Positions 8,101 through 9,863 of a stretch of 9,863 bases of DNA are shown here, piece by piece. Position numbers and translations under genes: made by a program. The stretch comes from Candidatus Levyibacteriota bacterium (GTDB lineage Bacteria > Patescibacteriota > Microgenomatia > Levybacterales > UBA12049): the NCBI GenBank assembly GCA_023245515.1, contig JAHFKE010000038.1, positions 1 through 9,863 on the forward strand, in the 5' to 3' direction. Below the pieces are notes generated by a model. That model was not told the DNA's origin and made no database searches. It saw nothing but the letters and a program-made list of their open reading frames with translations. How positions within the stretch are numbered: position 1 is the first letter of the stretch; every line of letters starts with the position of its first letter.

Positions 8101-9512
8101 CCCTGATCTATCAACTCAGCAATAACTGCAGCTTGACTTAGGTCTTTCTGTAGCTCGAGGGCTTTTTGTCTCATGACATAGTCCTCTCCAAGATCAACAC
8201 GTTCTCTTGCTTGCGGCTCCGGCTCTGTTTCGCTTCTTGACGACTCTTCTTCCTCCTGAGCCTCCTCGCTCGGACCCGTCGCAGAAGCACCACGTGCTTG
8301 CAGACGCAGAGGCTCTTCCTCGCGCCTGGATAACAATTGCTTATTGGTGACCACAATCTTATCGCGCACCCTATCAAATGCATCCAGAGACCGAAGGTCC
8401 CCCTTCTCCTCCAGCTTTGAACGTAATTTCTCCTCAAGCCGTCTCCATTCTTGCCTCACCACAGCAATTTCTTCAGGACTTGAGATCTCTCCGTTGCTCA
8501 TTTGGATGATGAACTCCGAAAATTTATCTCTGACCTTTTTATTTGGTATATCTTCCGCGTGAAACTCCCTAGCCCGTCTTTCCTTGAGGATATCGCCCGA
8601 GGTTATTGCTTCGATCTTCTGCCGTCTCTCCTTCTCGTCTTTTCCTTGTACATCTTTCAAAAGCACCTTCTTTACGCCAGCAAGTGTCCCGTCAATCTGA
8701 TTGTTTCTCCTAACATCCTCAGGTGTCAAACCTCGCTTCTCTGCTTCTTTCTTCTTTTTCGCGTAAAACTTCGTGAATGCTTTCCATTCCTCATATATAA
8801 CTGCCCGATGCTCATCGCTCCAGTCTTTGAGCGACTTGTGCTTATCTCGCTCGTTAAGCTCAATAAGCATAGCGCTAAAGGCTTTATCCTGATCCCTCTC
8901 ACTGTCAACTAAATCGTAGGTGAGATCCCTCGCATTAGGCATACTGTCCAAAAGCTCTCTCCTACCAGGCCTTGTTTCGGCACCTGCCTCAGTCTCAGTT
9001 CTTCCACGAGGACTCTCTGTGGGGCGGCGAGTTGACTTTCGTCCTTCAGTTGCGCTACCGCCGATTTGATCCCCTAAGGTTTCTGGGGAAGGAGAAGCGC
9101 GTCTTGGTCTTATCTCTGTATCTCCTTCTCCTAGGTTCAGCTCAGATCTTCTTCTAACATGGGGCCTCTGAGGATTTTCAGAAGTGCGACTTGCCCTTCT
9201 CTTCTTCTTTTCTTGCTCGTCTCGCTTTCTTGCGAGTTGTTTTTCAAGCATTTCGCGAACAAGCTGCTCGTCAAGAGTCTCAGCTCTACCCTCCGAATCT
9301 TGTGGCTTCACCGGCCTACGACCTTTTTCTCTACTCTCAGCCTGGGATGCACGACGGGGCTGCCCCTTGTCAACTTGTGAACTAGCAGCTTCCGATGCGC
9401 TCTTTCTTTGTGGACCCCTCGGTATTTCTCCTGACTCTGCCATAACGCTCTTTCCAGCATACAGCCTCGCCTCACCCGCTGTCAATTTACCCTCATATTC
9501 TTGTGCTTTCAT
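5172..9512 (-). CDS. Very large charged helical protein (1446 residues), family unknown
   Basis: This is a single uninterrupted frame ending in TGA at 5172-5174. The N-terminal 190 residues are low-complexity, basic and probably disordered, with RRAS repeated at 53-56, 105-108 and 138-141. A helical body with coiled-coil-like Lys/Glu runs follows (about 200-400, 440-600), broken by a Glu/Ser-rich linker at about 398-440. Residues 600-1446 look folded, with more aromatics, including clusters of Tyr and Trp, and short Asp/Gly-rich turns near 695-715 and 983-1000. The last 18 residues are hydrophobic and aromatic (FWSAVAEFWMLIL) and could bind a membrane surface. There is one cysteine (1157), no signal peptide and no full membrane segment. 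The chosen ATG at 9512 lacks a Shine-Dalgarno; the ATG at 9443 (residue 24), with GGAAAGAG upstream, is an alternative. It is convergent with the VirB6/TrbL-like gene, 65 bases apart. I recognise no domain; a structural or effector-like role near that machine is speculation. Confidence 0.9.
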   Translation of the reverse strand: MKAQEYEGKLTAGEARLYAGKSVMAESGEIPRGPQRKSASEAASSQVDKGQPRRASQAESREKGRRPVKPQDSEGRAETLDEQLVREMLEKQLARKRDEQEKKKRRASRTSENPQRPHVRRRSELNLGEGDTEIRPRRASPSPETLGDQIGGSATEGRKSTRRPTESPRGRTETEAGAETRPGRRELLDSMPNARDLTYDLVDSERDQDKAFSAMLIELNERDKHKSLKDWSDEHRAVIYEEWKAFTKFYAKKKKEAEKRGLTPEDVRRNNQIDGTLAGVKKVLLKDVQGKDEKERRQKIEAITSGDILKERRAREFHAEDIPNKKVRDKFSEFIIQMSNGEISSPEEIAVVRQEWRRLEEKLRSKLEEKGDLRSLDAFDRVRDKIVVTNKQLLSRREEEPLRLQARGASATGPSEEAQEEEESSRSETEPEPQARERVDLGEDYVMRQKALELQKDLSQAAVIAELIDQGYGRAKVEELFRIKSEEEKMQEYRRQNAGVSHEQIMDRTIAENEEMKKKTDAIRAKEKKDPLKKAKKEARTLWQAEKNKMASLKDMKTKEKFGIHKDWEKFGWTREQKNAVATNLELGKDIDKAAPVLRAMLLAGWTGKEAVEFTKKDKRDRRGSAQQEIVMQFLNDEEVADAFDMAQYRNDYNDQRYQQEPGDAQELAWQIGHILWESFGEEGENPTLERKVRITDEDGKLVDIEGNFVDREGIKTSGKTKKEIRFKTHENVKKDNIVLFFRQRANYQDYQNPNDAQQFDQVVDLPSKQSMSQLNLQKMLAAQEKMFMGSDSESVSKDILREVEARHGIKNGQLSKVKLKEDHKDLAPTLEREAMSVTTTKSVHLAYIKQMEIPEELKKLLENVLDKNLFTRDIHGGRPLLQHIMTLPGHYESAKESDGAVGAAITKSFLAYYNLSDYEKLEKELGEEKIDERGDVYYDASQHDLFNVHGLRKIRDKIVSGHLEEYSDQDPDRYYNLAYKRNGDGDVIGYENSDVDAAFNINGTIKSKGKFIDLINIFNAQDKDSHLVSIVKEAIGGAVAQKEGLNEINTTYANMTAFYLTRIMGAGARGDTKNVQAVDSMVKYTEAGAYYEKMDKDKSPDSEGESEARGGKSSNKYHRKQFKRLIEELADSLKTTSWVGPEGARFAYRESFLDVCYDLSEARRPLENPNLTEEQRREYQRHYQNTATNKMRFKGNAERNWFANQFARAVAIDEYLRGQKQLDFLSYSRHVSEVGTVYDIDKFQKDINGFITDLRYIYDTYGDTEYHKPRRAWDPDKPNGEGGYGAYRDMTVAEARFGRKLLDADVFKTDGKLDPIKVNEHKADIRLQAFMVYVGSEILAARELSKYATHQRFDFSEVNMVLDVMKKLPGDMFYDEDDPKRTEVSKPLLGKRRMEYLKEFANVTFAKLWGLEFLKETFMGTKDEKTKFWSAVAEFWMLILKGGIS

Positions 9513-9521
9513 AGTAAGCAG

Positions 9522-9527
9522 AGTATA
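9522..9527 (-). promoter_or_regulatory. Candidate -10 box for the 1446-residue gene
   Basis: TATACT on the minus strand matches TATAAT at five of six positions. It ends 9 bases before the ATG at 9512, so a transcript from it would have almost no leader, in line with the missing Shine-Dalgarno. No convincing -35 lies upstream. A second A/T-rich candidate, TATAAG, lies farther up near 9562-9567. Low confidence. Confidence 0.25.
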
Positions 9528-9583
9528 AACCTATTACTCTATCCCCTGCTTTACGTTTAGCTTATAAAACTATTACAAGAATA

Positions 9584-9625
9584 TCGCAGAAATACGCAGA
9601 AACAACAGGCCAAACTACGCGGAAA
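9584..9625 (-). repeat. Short TTTCTGCG-type repeats just after the GxxExxY gene
   Basis: On the minus strand, right after the stop codon, come TTTCCGCGT, TTTCTGCGT and TTTCTGCGA (plus-strand copies at 9617-9625, 9594-9602 and 9584-9592). The last two are exactly 10 bases apart; the first is 23 bases from its neighbour and has C for T. They resemble the degenerate CTGCG-type repeats that are common in intergenic DNA of many environmental bacteria. The rest of the 114-base gap (9513-9626) is A/T-rich and should also hold the promoter of the 1446-residue gene. Confidence 0.45.
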
Positions 9626-9626
9626 G

Positions 9627-9863
9627 TTAACCTCGGGCGGTATCAAATACACGTCTCTCTATTTTAACTCCGTCAGTCTCTCCAAAATTAACCAAAAAAC
9701 CAAGTCTAAACTTAGAATTCTTCAAATAATACCAGAACTGCCTAACATCTTCCTTGTGAAGAAAGGGCTTTGCTTTTAATTCTATAAGAATTGCATCATT
9801 AATCAATAAATCGGGAATATAAACTCCAACTTTTTTGCCCAAATGATATATCGGTAGCTGCTT
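9627..9863 (-). CDS. GxxExxY family protein (PDDEXK_3-like), C-terminal part, 5' end cut by window edge
   Basis: 78 residues are visible, in frame to the right edge; a TTG at 9842 lies inside the frame and is not the start. Numbered from the edge, residues 9-18 read GKKVGVYIPD and are followed by IELK at 27-30, giving a PD-x9-ExK arrangement (Asp18, Glu28, Lys30) as in PD-(D/E)xK nucleases. Next comes a helix with Q and W/Y residues (RQFWYYLKNS), then LGFLVNFG, and an ending with the IxRRV type of strand. This is the typical C-terminal order of the GxxExxY family (PF13366, TIGR04256). Members are usually about 120-130 residues, so the first 40-50, including the namesake motif, are missing from view. 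The biological role of the family is not settled; nuclease activity is predicted from the fold. It reads in the same direction as the 1446-residue gene, 114 bases upstream of it, and is probably a separate unit. Confidence 0.85.
   Translation of the reverse strand, partial: KQLPIYHLGKKVGVYIPDLLINDAILIELKAKPFLHKEDVRQFWYYLKNSKFRLGFLVNFGETDGVKIERRVFDTARG

Noticed and set aside
7629..8141. A 170-codon + strand frame rich in Phe/Leu/Ser that looks membrane-like
   Set aside because: It is antisense to Lys/Glu-rich coiled-coil codons (AAG/GAA read as CTT/TTC), which automatically give hydrophobic shadows.
1..9863. CRISPR arrays, tRNA or rRNA genes, insertion sequence ends, attachment sites
   Set aside because: No regularly spaced repeats, tRNA-like cloverleaf, rRNA conserved core or transposase with terminal inverted repeats was found on either strand.

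Overview
The window looks like bacterial chromosome from the Candidate Phyla Radiation (Patescibacteria), with standard code (TGA is used as a stop). Two things suggest this. One is a VirB6/TrbL-like polytopic membrane protein of the kind these genomes carry in type IV secretion or pilus-like loci. The other is that its neighbours are large, charged, helical proteins that match no family I recognise. The resemblance of the membrane protein's central motifs to proteins I remember from Microgenomates or Saccharibacteria is recall, not a search result, so the class is unresolved. I see no rRNA, tRNA, CRISPR array or insertion sequence.

Layout: (1) 1-1824 (+) is the 3' part of an acidic, helical protein whose start lies off the left edge; it holds one HELSH (HExxH) motif. 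(2) 1825-2049 is a structured intergenic stretch. It has a branched fold ending in a T-tract on the + strand and a hairpin plus T-tract facing left. (3) 2050-2286 (-) is a 78-residue two-helix membrane protein with a strong Shine-Dalgarno. (4) 2287-2508 is a divergent control region with a perfect 18-bp dyad containing TTGACA. (5) 2509-5106 (+) is the 865-residue VirB6/TrbL-like membrane protein with signal peptide. (6) 5172-9512 (-) is a 1446-residue charged protein of unknown family, convergent with the membrane protein. (7) 9513-9626 is a short gap with TCTGCG-type short repeats. (8) 9627-9863 (-) is the C-terminal part of a GxxExxY / PDDEXK_3 family protein, cut by the right edge. No gene-free stretch exceeds 300 bases.

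How the genes may work together: the membrane protein is the only one with a reasonably assignable role, as an inner-membrane channel or scaffold component of a type IV secretion-like machine. The small membrane protein, the HExxH protein and the 1446-residue protein could be accessory parts or clients of it, but this rests on proximity only. No VirB4, VirD4 or VirB11 ATPase lies in the window. The GxxExxY gene is probably unrelated; genes of this family are scattered widely. The most useful follow-up targets are the 1446-residue protein, the HExxH segment and the two intergenic control or structure regions.
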